NCBI GenBank assembly: GCA_963682025.1
Contig: OY821518.1
Span: forward strand, 221,951,840-222,015,839
Length of the DNA stretch: 64,000 nt
From: Cordilura impudica
Lineage: Eukaryota; Arthropoda; Insecta; Diptera; Scathophagidae
Direction: 5' to 3'
This document shows positions 12,150 to 23,219 of this stretch, piece by piece (the stretch's first letter is position 1; the number at the start of each line of letters is the position of its first letter). A program made the position numbers and the translations under genes. The notes under the pieces were generated by a model, which was given only the letters and a program-made list of their open reading frames with translations, had not been told where the DNA came from and did not search any database.

Positions 12150-13246
12150 GTAAAGTTATTTATGGTATACAGTTTTTAGTATGTATACTAGGGTGGCCCT
12201 TAGTTATATGGAGGGAAAAAAAGTGTTCAAACTGTCGGTCTCACTCCCTAGAAATATGCGAATAGCAAAAAAACTGATAAATATAAAGTTTTGGGCCAAT
12301 CAAAAAACTTTAAGTCGTGGCGCAAAGAGATTGAAAATTTTAAGTGTGTTTATATGGGGAAAATATGATTTTTTTTTCAGATTTTACGAAAATTTCGTTC
12401 TATAATTTAATTTTTCCGACAAGCTGTTATATAATTCGGGATCAGTATTAAATTATTCTTTCAAAAGGCTATAAGACTTCAAAATCGAATAAAACCTCGC
12501 CAAGAAATAGCAAATGCCCCAGACCACTTCTGTGCCAAAAAAAAACTAGGTCATGAAATTTTATGACATTTTTTTCAACTTTTAGAAATCGATTAAAGCC
12601 ATCATTTTTTTTTTTTTTGGTCTCTATACTTATAAATACTCAGATATGAAGTACTGTTTTAGTACCACGTTGTTAACCTATTGCGCATTGAGACCGAAAA
12701 TTGGAAGTTTTTTGATAAAATTTTTAAAAAAATTAATCTATCACTTTAAGGTTTTATTAAATACATGTTGCAGATTAACTGTGTGAATTTTTAAGTAAAT
12801 CCCTCCGCCAGAATTTTTTTGACAAGGATTTTATTTTTGCGGATTTCGAGAAAAATTAGATTTTTGTGAAATATTCCGTAAATGTACTCTTTCTAAATAC
12901 TTTCGTATCAAAAATTCATCACTTTTCTTCTTTTAAATGATATATGTTATCTTCTTGCCTAAGGTTTCGGAAAAAAATAATATGACTCCATTAACTCTTT
13001 TGGAATTGGGGTCACATATGACCCCAAGCTAATAAAAGACAATTTATTCAAAAAATTCAAATATTTTGTAAGTGCTGTCCAATTTTTAGATGCGACCTTA
13101 AAATATAATAACCAAATGTGTAAATGTTTCGTTCCAAAAATTTGGGATAAATCCGAGAACGTTAACCCATTATTTGCCAAGGCCAGCTTTGGATTTTAAG
13201 ATATTTTTAAATAAAAATTACCGAAAACGAGTTTTTCTATTAAACT
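12150..13246. other. AT-rich non-coding DNA, possible unclassified element start
   Basis: No gene. At about 12191 the sequence AGGGTGGCCCTTAG followed by TCTCACTCCCTAG resembles, in reverse complement, the stretch at 25975-26015; this may be one terminus of an unnamed repeat. The rest is AT-rich. Confidence 0.35.
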
Positions 13247-13633
13247 CGATGAGCGATTTATTGAATATTGTGATAATTGTTATGTTTTAATTGAATAGAT
13301 TGTTTCTATATGAAAATTTTTTTCTACTTAGGGCGGCCGTGAGGTTTTGAACCATGAACCTTCACATACACTCGTACTTGCACTTTTTGGTCAGCGCTTT
13401 AACACACTCACCTAAAGTCAGGCCTACGAGCAGTGTGGTTAGTTTTCAGTTTTCGTACCATACAGCTTTACTTTGTATTAATTTCAGAAGATACAACTCT
13501 GTCCAAACAAACAATCGTTATTTTTGAATTTTGAATATTTTTTGCATTTATACTTCTAATTTCCACTATTCTCAGTTTTCGTAAGAGTTGTCATATGTGA
13601 TGTACGGTTTTGTACATACCTACATATGCACTT
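13247..13633 (-). mobile_element. Interspersed repeat R2, truncated copy
   Basis: Nearly identical to 58088-58459; both end at the same base after TATGCACTT, which marks a true terminus. It includes a segment with a box-B-like GGTTCAAAACC on the minus strand. The other side is cut at ...AAATCGCT, exactly where the hammerhead-like motif begins in the other copies. A second fragment of the same family starts at about 13677. Confidence 0.65.
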
Positions 13634-13676
13634 TACATATATTTGAGATGACGCTTTGAAGCAAAGAAATTTTTTT

Positions 13677-14060
13677 GTTTGTTAGATTTATCGTCATTTT
13701 TCAGACATATTGCAATTACTACTGTAATTAAATAAACATATTCCACAATTGTCTTTTAATTCCATCTTGCATGACAATAATTTATGACAATATTTTTTTT
13801 GCATTGGTTGCAAACCAATCTTGTTAAAATATATATTTTTTACAAATCAATTTTTACAAGCAATTTTCGTAATTAACAATAAAAATTTTTTTAGAGGACC
13901 AAATAAAATCAAATTAAATATTTTTAAATTATTTTCTCAGCTTAAAATGGAATTTTTCAATTTCGTTTTCAATTTTCTCAATTTCAAATGAAAAATTTCA
14001 ATTTCATTTGAAATTTTCCCAATTTCCCAATTTCAAATGAAAAATCCTAATTTGAATTGA
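13677..14060. repeat. R2 fragment and AAATGAAAAAT-type minisatellite
   Basis: 13677-13722 repeats the first bases of R2 as seen at 57921. Positions 13935-14060 hold a degenerate short tandem repeat built on TTTCAAATGAAAAAT. The same minisatellite continues at 15480-15715, so the material between looks like a later insertion. Confidence 0.5.
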
Positions 14061-14061
14061 G

Positions 14062-14350
14062 TGAGTGTGTTAAAGCGCTGACCAAAAAGTGCAAGTACGA
14101 GTGTATGTGAAGGTTCATGGTTCAAAACCTCACGGCCGCCCTAAGTAGAAAAAAATTTTCATATAGAAACAATCTATTCAATTAAAACATAACAATTATC
14201 ACAATGTTCAATAAATCGCTGATGAAGGCTGAAATGCCAGAAACCGGTCCGATTAAGAATACAGTGAAGTTATGAATTTTTGAAATATATGCTTTCTTCT
14301 TCTTTACCACGCACCATTTAAACAAGATTAAAAATTGCATATTAAGTAAA
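14062..14350 (+). mobile_element. Interspersed repeat R2, inverted copy
   Basis: Reverse-complement copy of the R2 unit (compare 13247-13412 and 57960-58230). It contains GTGTTAAAGCGCTGACC, a GGTTCAAAACC box and then the hammerhead-like core at 14219-14244. The minus-strand open frame here is a shadow. It could be a tRNA-related SINE, but the cloverleaf is weak. Confidence 0.55.
14219..14244 (+). other. Hammerhead-ribozyme-like core motif
   Basis: CTGATGA followed by GGC-loop-GCC and then GAAAC, the order and core bases of a hammerhead ribozyme around stem II. Stem II is only 3 bp, with an A-A mismatch at its base, and I could not find convincing stems I and III. The same motif is identical at 58056-58081 (minus). 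Possibly a decayed ribozyme of a retroelement, possibly chance. Confidence 0.25.
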
Positions 14351-14489
14351 ACGTGTTGTTCCCTGCCGTTATTTATTCCATTACAAATGTTTTTCGGCAT
14401 TAAATGCTCGACTCCCATTATGTAGAAGTGTAATTGATGGTAGGTACAATATATCTATGTATATACAATAAAAAAAAGTTCTTAATTAC

Positions 14490-15370
14490 GTTTGATTGTT
14501 CTTTATACATAGATGCAGAAGCAATAGAGATAACATTGTACAAGAAGCACTGTAAGCAAGACCGAGTCCGAATAGTGGAAGCAGCCAACAGGGGAAACGA
14601 TTGGAGTGAATAAGCAGTGTCATTGGATATTTCATAAAAACTTCACATCGATGGGTAAACGAAGCGAAGGAAACCCCATCAAACACAGGAAGTCAAAAGC
14701 CGCAGTCTTTAACTGATGAAGAAATGAACATAATATTATCATGGGATGAAGAAAAACCAGATATCACCCTCGAACAGATTTCTGACAAAATTGTTTCGAA
14801 GTTGGAAAAACGTGTGGCTATTTCAACTGTTTCGAACACCTTGCATGGAAGACTTTATTCCATAAAAGCCCTTCATGTGGAACCAGTGGCAATGAACAGC
14901 CCAGAAAATAAAAGGAAACGTATGAAGTACGTCACGAAACTCAATGAATACCTAAGGGAAGGAAAGCAGGTGGTCTGGATGGATGAGACGAATTTTAATT
15001 TATTCTGAGTGGGTTCCCGGGCAATTACTACCTCACGTTGCCCTAATGTGCATTTGGTAGGAGCTATAGGAGTGTTCTTGTAATGGTTAGACGTAGGGGA
15101 TCATTTACAGAAATGGGAAGAAACCGGTAACACGTTATCTGAGCTCTTTTAAGTTTGCGATAATGCCCCCTACTCTCCTATATTGAACCCAATTGAAAAT
15201 ATTGGTCCAAAATCAAAAGCCATGTGAAATCAAACAGGACCATTCCATTCGAACATTGCAGAACAACGGCTCATATTCCAATTGGAGATTGCAGCAGAGC
15301 CATTCAGCATGCAACAACCTTTCACCAAGCAGCTTTACACATTTCACATTTCCTTATATAATCTAATTTC
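14490..15370 (+). pseudogene. Tc1/mariner-like transposase remnant
   Basis: Cut-and-paste transposase of the IS630/Tc1/mariner group, badly decayed. The helix-turn-helix part reads RVRIVEAANRGNDW with stops, then LTDEEMNIILSWDEEKPD and ISTVSNTLHG. The first catalytic aspartate block is WMDETNFNLF (about 14975-15007), immediately followed by a TGA. Further on CPNVHLVGAIGVF is seen in another frame, then VCDNAPYSPILNPIEN (about 15157-15205) for the second and third catalytic blocks. It ends near 15340. No terminal inverted repeats could be fixed. It sits inside the AAATGAAAAAT minisatellite. Confidence 0.8.
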
Positions 15371-15479
15371 CTATAATCATAATCATAAACATAATCCCAA
15401 TTTATGTACGTTTAAATTTTTCATAAATTTTCAATAAAAATTTTTAATTTAATTTTCACCAAAAAATTTAAAAATCGTT

Positions 15480-15715
15480 TCTAAATATTTTCAATTTTAA
15501 ATGAAAAAGTCTCAATTTCAAATGAAAAATTCTCAAATGAAAAATCTCAATTTAATTTGGAATTTTCCCAATTTCAAATGAAAAATCTCACTTTCATTTA
15601 CAATTTTTCTTATTTCAAATGAAAAATCTCAATTTAATTTGGAATATTCTCAATTGCAAATGGAAAGTGTCAATTTCAATTGAAATTTTCTCAATTTCAA
15701 TTGGAAATGGTGTAA
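15480..15715. repeat. Degenerate minisatellite (TTTCAAATGAAAAATCTCAA)
   Basis: About ten imperfect copies of a roughly 20-25 bp unit containing CAAATGAAAAATCTCAATTT and its near palindrome. It continues the array seen at 13935-14060 on the other side of the Tc1/mariner remnant. Confidence 0.7.
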
Positions 15716-16204
15716 CAGAGCTCGGCTTTCGAAATTCGAGTGCAGTTTCTAGGAAATTTTATTTTTTCATTTAATATATAATTTTATAAGAGCCTAAAGG
15801 TATGCTAATCAATTTTAGCCAATTCACAATTCAACACTTTTTACATAAAATTAATTAAATTTCATTACAAATATTTGTTGAACACACAGAAGGTACATAT
15901 ATCAATGGGTTTGTTAATAAATAATTTTTAAAGCAGACTAAAGGTATGAAAATTAATTTTCTAATAAACACACACACAGCATGTGTTTTATGTATGTGTT
16001 AGTAGCAACTTTAAATGAGCATTATTCCGAAAAAATGTTCCAGATGGTGCAAATCTATAAATCTGGTGGACAGCTAAGAAGAAATGCCTTTCAAATGGGG
16101 TATTTTCTGGCAAAATCGGTTTGTAAGTACATTATTTACATCGGTCACAAGAAATCGCCTTGGCTATTACTTCTATGGATGTTAAATTCTTTTTCTGCTT
16201 CACA
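15716..16204. other. Probable intron DNA of copy A, no gene
   Basis: AT-rich. A short open frame (15981-16208) has no recognisable domain. This stretch directly precedes the piggyBac insertion and so would be part of the intron upstream of exon 19512-20469. Confidence 0.4.
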
Positions 16205-16776
16205 TTAACCGTTGTGTCGATCGTAGAGCCCACGGGTACATTTGCAACTTTAATTTTCCTGTATCTTCCAAACGGTTAGTCCGATTGACCTGAAATTTCA
16301 TGATATCCTCAACCATACACTTTTGCATCATGTGGAAAAGTTTCATCAAGATTGGAGCAGCAGTTCAGTCGATACAGCCCAAATTCAAGTTAGTGGAATG
16401 GCGTCGACTGCTGGTGTACCCGGGTACTTGTATGAAAATTCATACAAATATATAGAAATAAATGGCAAAGTTCACTTTATATTGCTATATCTTCCAAGCG
16501 GCTGGTCCAATCTTGATGAAACTTCGTATCATAGCTTGGAAATATGTAATTGATATTGGTGTGAAATTTCAGGTCAATTGGACCAACCGTTTGGAAAATA
16601 TAACCCAGTTACTAGAAAATGACCTAGCGTCAACAGCTGATGTACCCAGGTACTTCTATGAAAATTCATACAAATATATAGAAATAAATGGAAATATTTA
16701 GTTTATTTTATGGAAATTTGTTTATTTATTTATAGAAAATCATTATAATGAAAGTAAAAAATATATTTTATGAATT

Positions 16777-18709
16777 TTAGCAGCATCTGAGGCATTGTGG
16801 ATGATCCTTCGAGTGCTCTGCGCACACAGGCTTATTACAAATTGCACATACTTTTCTCGTTTGGCGTTTTGCAATGCAAATATAGCAGTTTCCTTTTCTT
16901 TTTATGCGGCCAGAACTGTCACGTTCCTCTTCCTCTTGTGCACCAACATTCATCTTCAAGGGCATACCATATAATGCTTCCATAGCGTGTCTAGTAGAAA
17001 ATATGCGCGTAATATGGCTATTGTCCGCTCTTATATCGATTTGTGGTCTGCATAACTGATCGCTGAGCTGCTGCAGAAATATCCTACGGCGGTTGGTAGA
17101 TGGTTTTAGATGGGGGTTGTTTTCCATATATATAACATACGCAGCATACGCAGCTACGTCAAGCATATTATAAAAAAATGCTAAAGGCCATCTATTTGTG
17201 CGCCGTTTGGTTGAATATTCAGTCAAGCACTTATCCATATTATCCACGCCGCCTTTATGTTTGTTATAATCAAGTATGAGCAATGGTTTCCGTTTTGGAC
17301 CTGCAGTTTCTGTAGTGTCGTGGCAAGTAGACAGCATCACAACAGCCTTATTTTTTTTTGGGACGTATGAGCACATCGTCATGTTGTTACAGAATCCAAA
17401 TAGCGTAGACTCTGCTTCACGTCCTTTAGGATTGGCAAATGATGCTGGCACGAACATACGCCTTTTGTTGCAAGTGCCCAACAAAGCCAAACTGTTGTCC
17501 ACCATCAAAGTTTTTGCTAAGTTATATGTTGTAAAGAAATTGTCGCATACCACTGTTCGCCCACTTCCACCAAAATTGTTGACAACTAAGTCCTTCACAA
17601 CACGCTCACCAACGTTTCTTTCACGTTCGCCGGACGCTGCCATTCCAGTATAAATTTGACCCTGTATTGAAAAAATAAAAATTGAAAAATGAAATTTGAA
17701 TTAGTCATTTAGTTTATTTGCAACAAGTTGATATAATAAAATGAATGTATGAACACTGATTTACCTGCACGGGATATGATGAAATGGCGTCGCAGACCCA
17801 CCACACTTTTATCCCATATTTGGATGGTTTGGATGGAATGTACTGTGTGAAGCCAGTTCCACCACGATATGGGTATAATTGCTCATCTACGGTAACGTTT
17901 GTGCCACATATATAATACTTGCGCAGAGTGGCATTTAGCATCAGGAATACGTCTGTAATTGCAGCTGCCTTATCATTTTGTTTGCGTGCATTCCGAGTGT
18001 TTCCGTTATCAAAGCGTATGAAGCGGCTGATTGCCCAAAATCTGCGTAAGCTCATTGATGCACGAAATAATGGATGTGAAGTTGTTTTCCACAGGTCAGT
18101 GGTATGAACATAACCGGAATGACATACGCCAGCCATCAAAAGCACACCCAAATATGCACGAAATTCTACTTCAGTTATAGGCACCCATATTCGTGGTTCC
18201 GCATCTGGATGCTGCTGATTGTACGCATCAAAAGTTTGCCTTGCCTTTCTATTTGATTCTCGAATAATAACATCACATATTTCATTTGACATCATAAGAT
18301 TGAAGGTTTCTGCCATTGTCAAGCCATTTGTCGATGGCACTGGTCCAGGATTGCGACTTCTTAGAACGTTGTGCGCACGTATTCGTCCAGGTATTGGTGG
18401 TATTGACGACCATACATTGCCATCTCTTGCCGTATAATAATCACCAGTTTCAAGTGGCGGTTCTTCATACTCCTCGTCTGAATCCCTCTCGTCCTCTAGG
18501 TGATACTGAATTTCCTGGACTTGTTCAGCGTCAGATGATTCACCACCAATGTCATCAATATTTCCTTCTAAGTCTTCTTGATCTACCGCTTGTTCGTGGT
18601 CACTCTCTTCGGAGTCAGAAGCCTCAACAAGTGTGCGTATATAGTCACGCTGCTCCTCATACGGTAGTGCATTCAATCGACGCGGAGCTAGCCACTCACC
18701 ATCTGCCAT
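16777..18709 (-). CDS. piggyBac transposase (two exons, 609 aa)
   Basis: DDE-type transposase (DDE_Tnp_1_7) that excises the element at TTAA without a footprint. Exon 1 runs from the ATG at 18709 (context AATAAAATGG) to 17765. The 103-bp intron 17764-17662 has GTAA...CAG borders and phase 0. Exon 2 runs 17661-16777. An in-frame TTG farther upstream is not needed. The acidic N-terminus is followed by the core. Catalytic aspartates are visible in TVDEQLYPYRG, VVCDNFFTTYNLAKTL and GGVDNMDKCL. The C-terminal cysteine-rich domain (CYICIAKRQTRKVCAICNKP, CAEHSKDHPQCLRCC) is the usual piggyBac zinc-binding DNA-recognition module. No stops or frameshifts, so it may be active. Exon joining is inferred from the frame and the splice consensus. 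Confidence 0.93.
17662..17764 (-). other. Intron of the piggyBac transposase
   Basis: Minus-strand donor CAG|GTAA and acceptor TACAG|G. Reading through it would give a stop soon after the donor, whereas splicing joins SYPVQ to GQIYTG, a standard piggyBac block. Confidence 0.88.
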
Positions 18710-19511
18710 TTTATTTTCACTTTTTATATATTTGCCGCACAAAATAAATTTTTAGGTCTTTACACTTCAAAAATCGCACATAAACTGACTTATGCATACA
18801 AACCTACTCAAAACGAAACCTGCGCAAAAAATCATGTTTCTGCCTGCAAAACTGGTTGTGCAAGGGTAGGTAGGCAAGATATTCCCAAATACCCTTTTGT
18901 TCCTGTTAGTAGACGTGTTTTCCTACACATTCCAAAAAAAAATATGTTTACATTGAACAAATATTTTATGAGTTATAATTATTCTGCGCAGGTACTAAAA
19001 ATAGCACTATGAGCAAGAGCGGTTGATTTTCAGTTCAAATATAACGGAATTTTGCGAATGAAAATTCAATGTTAATTATTTTTCTTTGTAAAAAGGGATC
19101 AAATTACAAGGATTAAAAAAGAATTTGGAAATTGTTAAATTTTTATGGATTTTGGCAATTCCCATTTTTGGTAAAAATGGATTATTTAGGTACCAAATTT
19201 TTTTTTTCCCAAATTATGATAAAAGTTTTGTTAACTAGACAATATTTCCAAGAAATAAAAAAAAAAAAAAACAGAAAATTACAAGAATCCAGGTAGTAGT
19301 TAATATTTGTATATCAAAAGCAACTATCTGCCATACAAAACGTATGAAGTACCCGGGTACATCTACTGTCGATGTGGATAAAACCCAACAGCTGCTGACA
19401 CAACGGTTAAATGTTAAATTAACAGAAAGACACAAAACGTATAGAATAACTATATTATACTACTTTCCGAATAAGTATTATTAATAACCATTGGTTTCTT
19501 TTTCTTTTCAG

Positions 19512-20469
19512 TTGGTTAGCTCCCATAAGCGTTGCTATATTTGCTCCTGGCTACGATTATAATGCCACTATGGATTCCATACAGTACATACGCAATTGTT
19601 TGCCGTCCAGTTCACTGATACGTGATTATATCAGTTTTCACATTTACTTTCCCGTGGATCATTTTCCCGCGTATATAGCTACAAATGAAGAATTAGCTTT
19701 AGAATGGCCATATGATTGTGAATTAAAAAATGCCCCTTATGAACATGTTAAACGTTCCAATATGTATAAAACTCAAACGAATCTGACATATCCCGTAAAT
19801 GTGGGACGCAATATAGCCAGAAAGGCAGCCAATACATACTTCATCTTGGCCAGTGACATAGAACTATATCCTAGTTTAGGATTGGTAGACCAATTCCTAG
19901 AATTGATAAACAGGAATCATACGAATATTTTAAATGAAGACAAGCCCAAAGTGTTTCCTTTGCCGGTTTTTGAATTAAAAGAAAATTCAAAATTGCCAAA
20001 TTCAAAACAGGAATTACAAAAAATGTTAAATTTCACACAGGCCGTACCATTTCATTTCAATATATGTAAAAGTTGTCATAAGATACCTAGATATTATGAT
20101 TGGATTACGGCAAAGCCTATCAAAGAACTGCAAGTATTTGAGATTGCTAAACGTTATGATCTATTTTTATCTTGGGAACCATTCTACATAAGCGACAACA
20201 AGGAGCCACTGTTTGATGAACGTTTCAGCTGGGAGGGTCAATCAGATAAACGTATACAGAATTATGCCATGTGCTTAAAGAACTATGAATACCATGTATT
20301 GCATCCAGCGTTTCTTGTACATACGCCAGGTATAAAAGAATTAAATCCTGATTCAAATGATAATAAACAGAGAAAACCCCATGTGGAATATATAAATCAA
20401 ATGATAAATGATAAGATAAAAGCAGAATATTTGTTATTATATGGAAATAATACTAGGTGTGGAATATAA
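19512..20469 (+). CDS. Glycosyltransferase family 49 (B4GAT1/LARGE-like), copy A, terminal exon
   Basis: Catalytic domain of a type II Golgi glucuronyltransferase-like enzyme; family members add glucuronic acid to a xylose primer, as on dystroglycan. A splice acceptor TTTCTTTTCAG ends at 19511. The exon opens in phase with WLAPISVAIFAPGYDYNAT, before the first in-frame ATG at 19570, so it is not the first exon. Motifs are NVGRNIARKAANTYFILASD, the metal-binding DIELYPS, EPFYISDNKEPLFDERF, WEGQSDKRIQNYAMCL and VLHPAFLVHTPG. It ends at TAA 20467-20469 with AATAAA shortly after. It encodes 318 residues here, the same as copy B. The upstream exon with the membrane anchor is not found in the window. 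The specific substrate is unknown. Confidence 0.92.
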
Positions 20470-20511
20470 TGAACACACATATACAAACGTGAAAACAATT
20501 CGAATTTCTAA

Positions 20512-20522
20512 AATAAAATAAA
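20512..20522 (+). terminator. Polyadenylation signals of copy A
   Basis: Two overlapping AATAAA hexamers (20512-20517, 20517-20522) about 45 bp after the stop codon. Confidence 0.7.
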
Positions 20523-20689
20523 TTGCGAAATTTTATTTCAAATTATTAAAATTAAATTTTTTCCCCGAACCATGCAAATTATACTTATAGAATGTAATTA
20601 TTACTTATAAAAAAAAGTATTTCTCGTAAGTCATTTGTGCAAAAAAAAAAACTTAAACTTAAATATAAAATAATATTTACACACAAAAT

Positions 20690-20915
20690 AACATAAAAAT
20701 TCGACTTAATCGATACTTTAATTGTAGATTAATTTTAAATGAAATTTCTACTTAATTGAAACTTTAATCGTAGTTAAATATCAAATAAAAATTCGACTTA
20801 ACGATACTTTGATCATGGTTCAAAATAACAGTCGACTTAAACGATACCTTAATCGTGGTTTAACATATTTCAACTTAAACACAGGTTAATATAAAATAAA
20901 ATTTTAACTTAATTT
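20690..20915. repeat. Degenerate minisatellite (ACTTAAACGATACTTTAATC)
   Basis: About four to five copies of a unit of roughly 46-55 bp with the core CGACTTAAACGATACTTTAA then TCGTAGTTTAATATAAAATA. The same unit is arrayed at 29665-30105 and 33005-33160. Confidence 0.75.
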
Positions 20916-20943
20916 TTTTTTTTACTATATATCCTATATATAT

Positions 20944-20998
20944 TTACGCTGATCCCTGACTCACTGACTGACTGACTGATTCTGTAACGCTGAAATAA
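20944..20998. repeat. TGAC-rich repeat block, copy 1
   Basis: TACGCTGATCCCTGACTCAC followed by several TGAC units and TCTGTAACGCTGA. A longer copy lies at 24161-24230 next to the Helitron remnant. Confidence 0.75.
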
Positions 20999-21104
20999 TA
21001 CACATAGGACTCCCTACAAAGCTATGTGAAATACACAAACAAAATTTAATCTTTCTCATTTTATACAAACACACACACAATTTTCTCTCTTCTTTGTTAC
21101 CGAC

Positions 21105-21700
21105 CAGTGCTGCTAATAAAATCTTCTGAAAATCTACAATTTTGGAAACTAAATCGCCAAAATCGTCATTTTTAAAACAAGAAATTGTCAAGAAAATAAA
21201 AATAAGACTCGAAAAAATATTACAAAAGGAAACAATAAAATTTATTTATATCATTCATATTACGAATATTATTACAGCATTGGTTATTTCTATATATAAA
21301 AATGTATTAGTGGTGAAATTTCAACGAAAAAAATTTAACACAGCAATCAACTAAATAATTTTATTGACATGTATCTATAGCTGAAACATATAATATAGGT
21401 TTAAAGTATCGCCGTAATTAAAACTTAAATCTTAAATAGAGATGCTATTCAAGGTGTTTCCATTTTGAAACGACTTGACCCAGAATTAAATCTATACATA
21501 TTTTGTAATTTACATTTAAACTGAACAAAAACTATCAATTTTCGATAAACAACCCATTAATTGTTAACCCTTGAAATCCTGATTTTTATACTACTGAAAG
21601 TTTAAAATCTTCAATCATCATTTTAACAAATTTAACAAATCATTTTACCAAATTGAAAAATCGTCGAAATTAAAAAAAGTTGTCAAAATTAGCAGCACTG
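21105..21700. mobile_element. Candidate hAT-type MITE
   Basis: 13-bp inverted termini CAGTGCTGCTAAT (21105-21117 and, inverted, 21688-21700). The flanking 8-mers TTACCGAC and CTAACGAC match at six of eight positions, as expected for an old 8-bp hAT-type duplication. About 600 bp, AT-rich, no coding capacity. Confidence 0.6.
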
Positions 21701-21708
21701 CTAACGAC

Positions 21709-22528
21709 AATGGCACTACATATGCAGATTTCGTGTTACATATGGAATAAGTTGAACACAAAAAATGCATAAAAAAAACTAATATCTATTCAAATTCTTC
21801 TTTAAATTCCTATTGTTGGTCAATGAAAAAATTCTGCAAAAAAAGTAATGAATGAAATTTTTATTTTTCTCATTTAACGTCGTCCGATATGCTTATATAC
21901 CTACTTCTTTTATCAAAATAAACTTATCCGTTTGTCTGTTTTGTTTTTCATCTCAAAATTGGTTTGTATTGTTAAGAGTGCTTTCGCTCAGTTCTCTGAT
22001 GGCCAGCACTTACCAAAGAGCATGCTTTTTTTGATAAATATTTAAAAAAAAAGAGATTTTCAATGTGGATTTTGTTGTTGTCCAAGGTATGATTTCGTAT
22101 ATAGCTCTGTATTGAAAAGCCCTTGAAAAAATAATGTAATATTAAGTTTTAAATTTTAATTATTGTAACTTTGCATAATTAAATTACATTGTAATTTTAG
22201 AAGAGAGGTGTGAATATAATTTTTTTTTTTCACTCATAATATTAATTTTTCCATAATTTGCTATTAAAAAAATTTAGACAAACATAAATTACGTATACAG
22301 GTATATTAAAGATTTTAATTTGAATAATTTATTGAAATTATCATGGAAGAATTAAAGGCGATTTGGTATAATAATTTTATTTTTTAAGTAAAACTAATAC
22401 TTATTTTTTTGTTTTTTTTGAATTTATAGATAACTGGAAAAAATGTTCGCTGTTTACAATTTACATTTATGATGACATATGAAATATTTTTTTCTCTTTT
22501 TTATAGGTGTAATGGTGTTTGCACTTCC
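21709..22528. other. AT-rich non-coding DNA
   Basis: I see no gene or structured repeat; one short open frame (21852-22034) has no recognisable domain. Confidence 0.4.
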
Positions 22529-22532
22529 TTAA

Positions 22533-23215
22533 GGGGTGGTAGGTTTTAAAACCTTTTTTTGCATTTCTCTTCCTGAATGCACAACATGTCGAGAGTGTTG
22601 TGTCAAAATTTGAACTAAATCAGAGTAAAACTTAAGAAATACAGCGTTTCCAGCTACCGGCCTCATACGGTATATAGTTAGTATATAAATCATAGTATAT
22701 AAATTCGATGTCCGTCAACATCAACATCATAACACAAAATCTACTTGACCGATTCTTTTGCAATTTTAGACACTATATCTACACATAAATCGTCACGTAA
22801 CCACGAAAGGTTTTTTTAATTCCATTTTCTTTCCCATTTTTTAACAACAAATTCCCGAAATTGTGTAGCAAAAATCGTTTTTCACTTCAAAATGCTGCCA
22901 AAAAAAAAAAAAAAAAAAATAAATTAAAAAACTCTTCGTCACTACCACAGGAAACATGTCATCTTTGAAACGCGTTTCGATTTTTTTATTTCACATGATC
23001 CGGTAACGAGTTATGATGTTCACCGCAAAACAACAACGCCTCCGGAGAATCGCTGTCACGGACTTATTTTTTAAAATTTTTAATTGAAATTTTTCAAAGA
23101 TTCTTCAAATATAATGCTATAACGTATGTATGAATTAAATAAACCAACATTATTCATATCTTCAAAAAAGAATTATGAAAATACGACTTTTTTTAACTTT
23201 TAAAACCTTACCTCC
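22533..23215. mobile_element. Candidate TTAA-flanked MITE (Kolobok-like ends)
   Basis: TTAA at 22529-22532 and 23216-23219 flanks a 683-bp segment. Its ends read GGGGTGGTAGGTTTTAAAA and, from the other side, GGAGGTAAGGTTTTAAAAG. TTAA targets with G-rich starts fit Kolobok or piggyBac derivatives. The TTAAGGGGTATTATCC at 29091 is a similar start. No coding capacity. Confidence 0.6.
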
Positions 23216-23219
23216 TTAA

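Larger units (their letters stand above)
16205..19410 (-). mobile_element. piggyBac element, apparently complete, with TTAA duplications
   Basis: TTAA at 16205-16208 and again at 19407-19410 brackets a 3198-bp element (16209-19406). Both ends begin with the same 10 bases, CCGTTGTGTC, reading inward. TTAA duplication and short inverted termini are diagnostic of piggyBac. Sub-terminal palindromes GTACCCGGGTAC occur at 16416-16427 and 19349-19360, with a one-base variant at 16642-16653. A roughly 200-bp direct repeat (about 16245-16460 and 16465-16690) lies next to the left end. It carries one transposase gene. It sits 105 bp before the splice acceptor of the copy A exon. Confidence 0.92.

Noticed and set aside
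13935..14060. CRISPR-like repeat array
   Set aside because: Short degenerate AT-rich units without constant spacers in an insect genome; a minisatellite.
14062..14145. tRNA gene or tRNA-headed SINE
   Set aside because: A GGTTCAAAACC box and GTGTTAAAGCGC segment are present, but the T-stem and acceptor stem do not pair well; kept only as part of repeat R2.
17276..18747. Plus-strand open frames opposite the piggyBac transposase
   Set aside because: Antisense shadows of the real minus-strand coding exons; no domains.
1..19500. First exon of glycosyltransferase copy A
   Set aside because: I looked for a plus-strand counterpart of the signal-anchor exon (YGEYWLIKNY) and did not find one; it probably lies outside the window.
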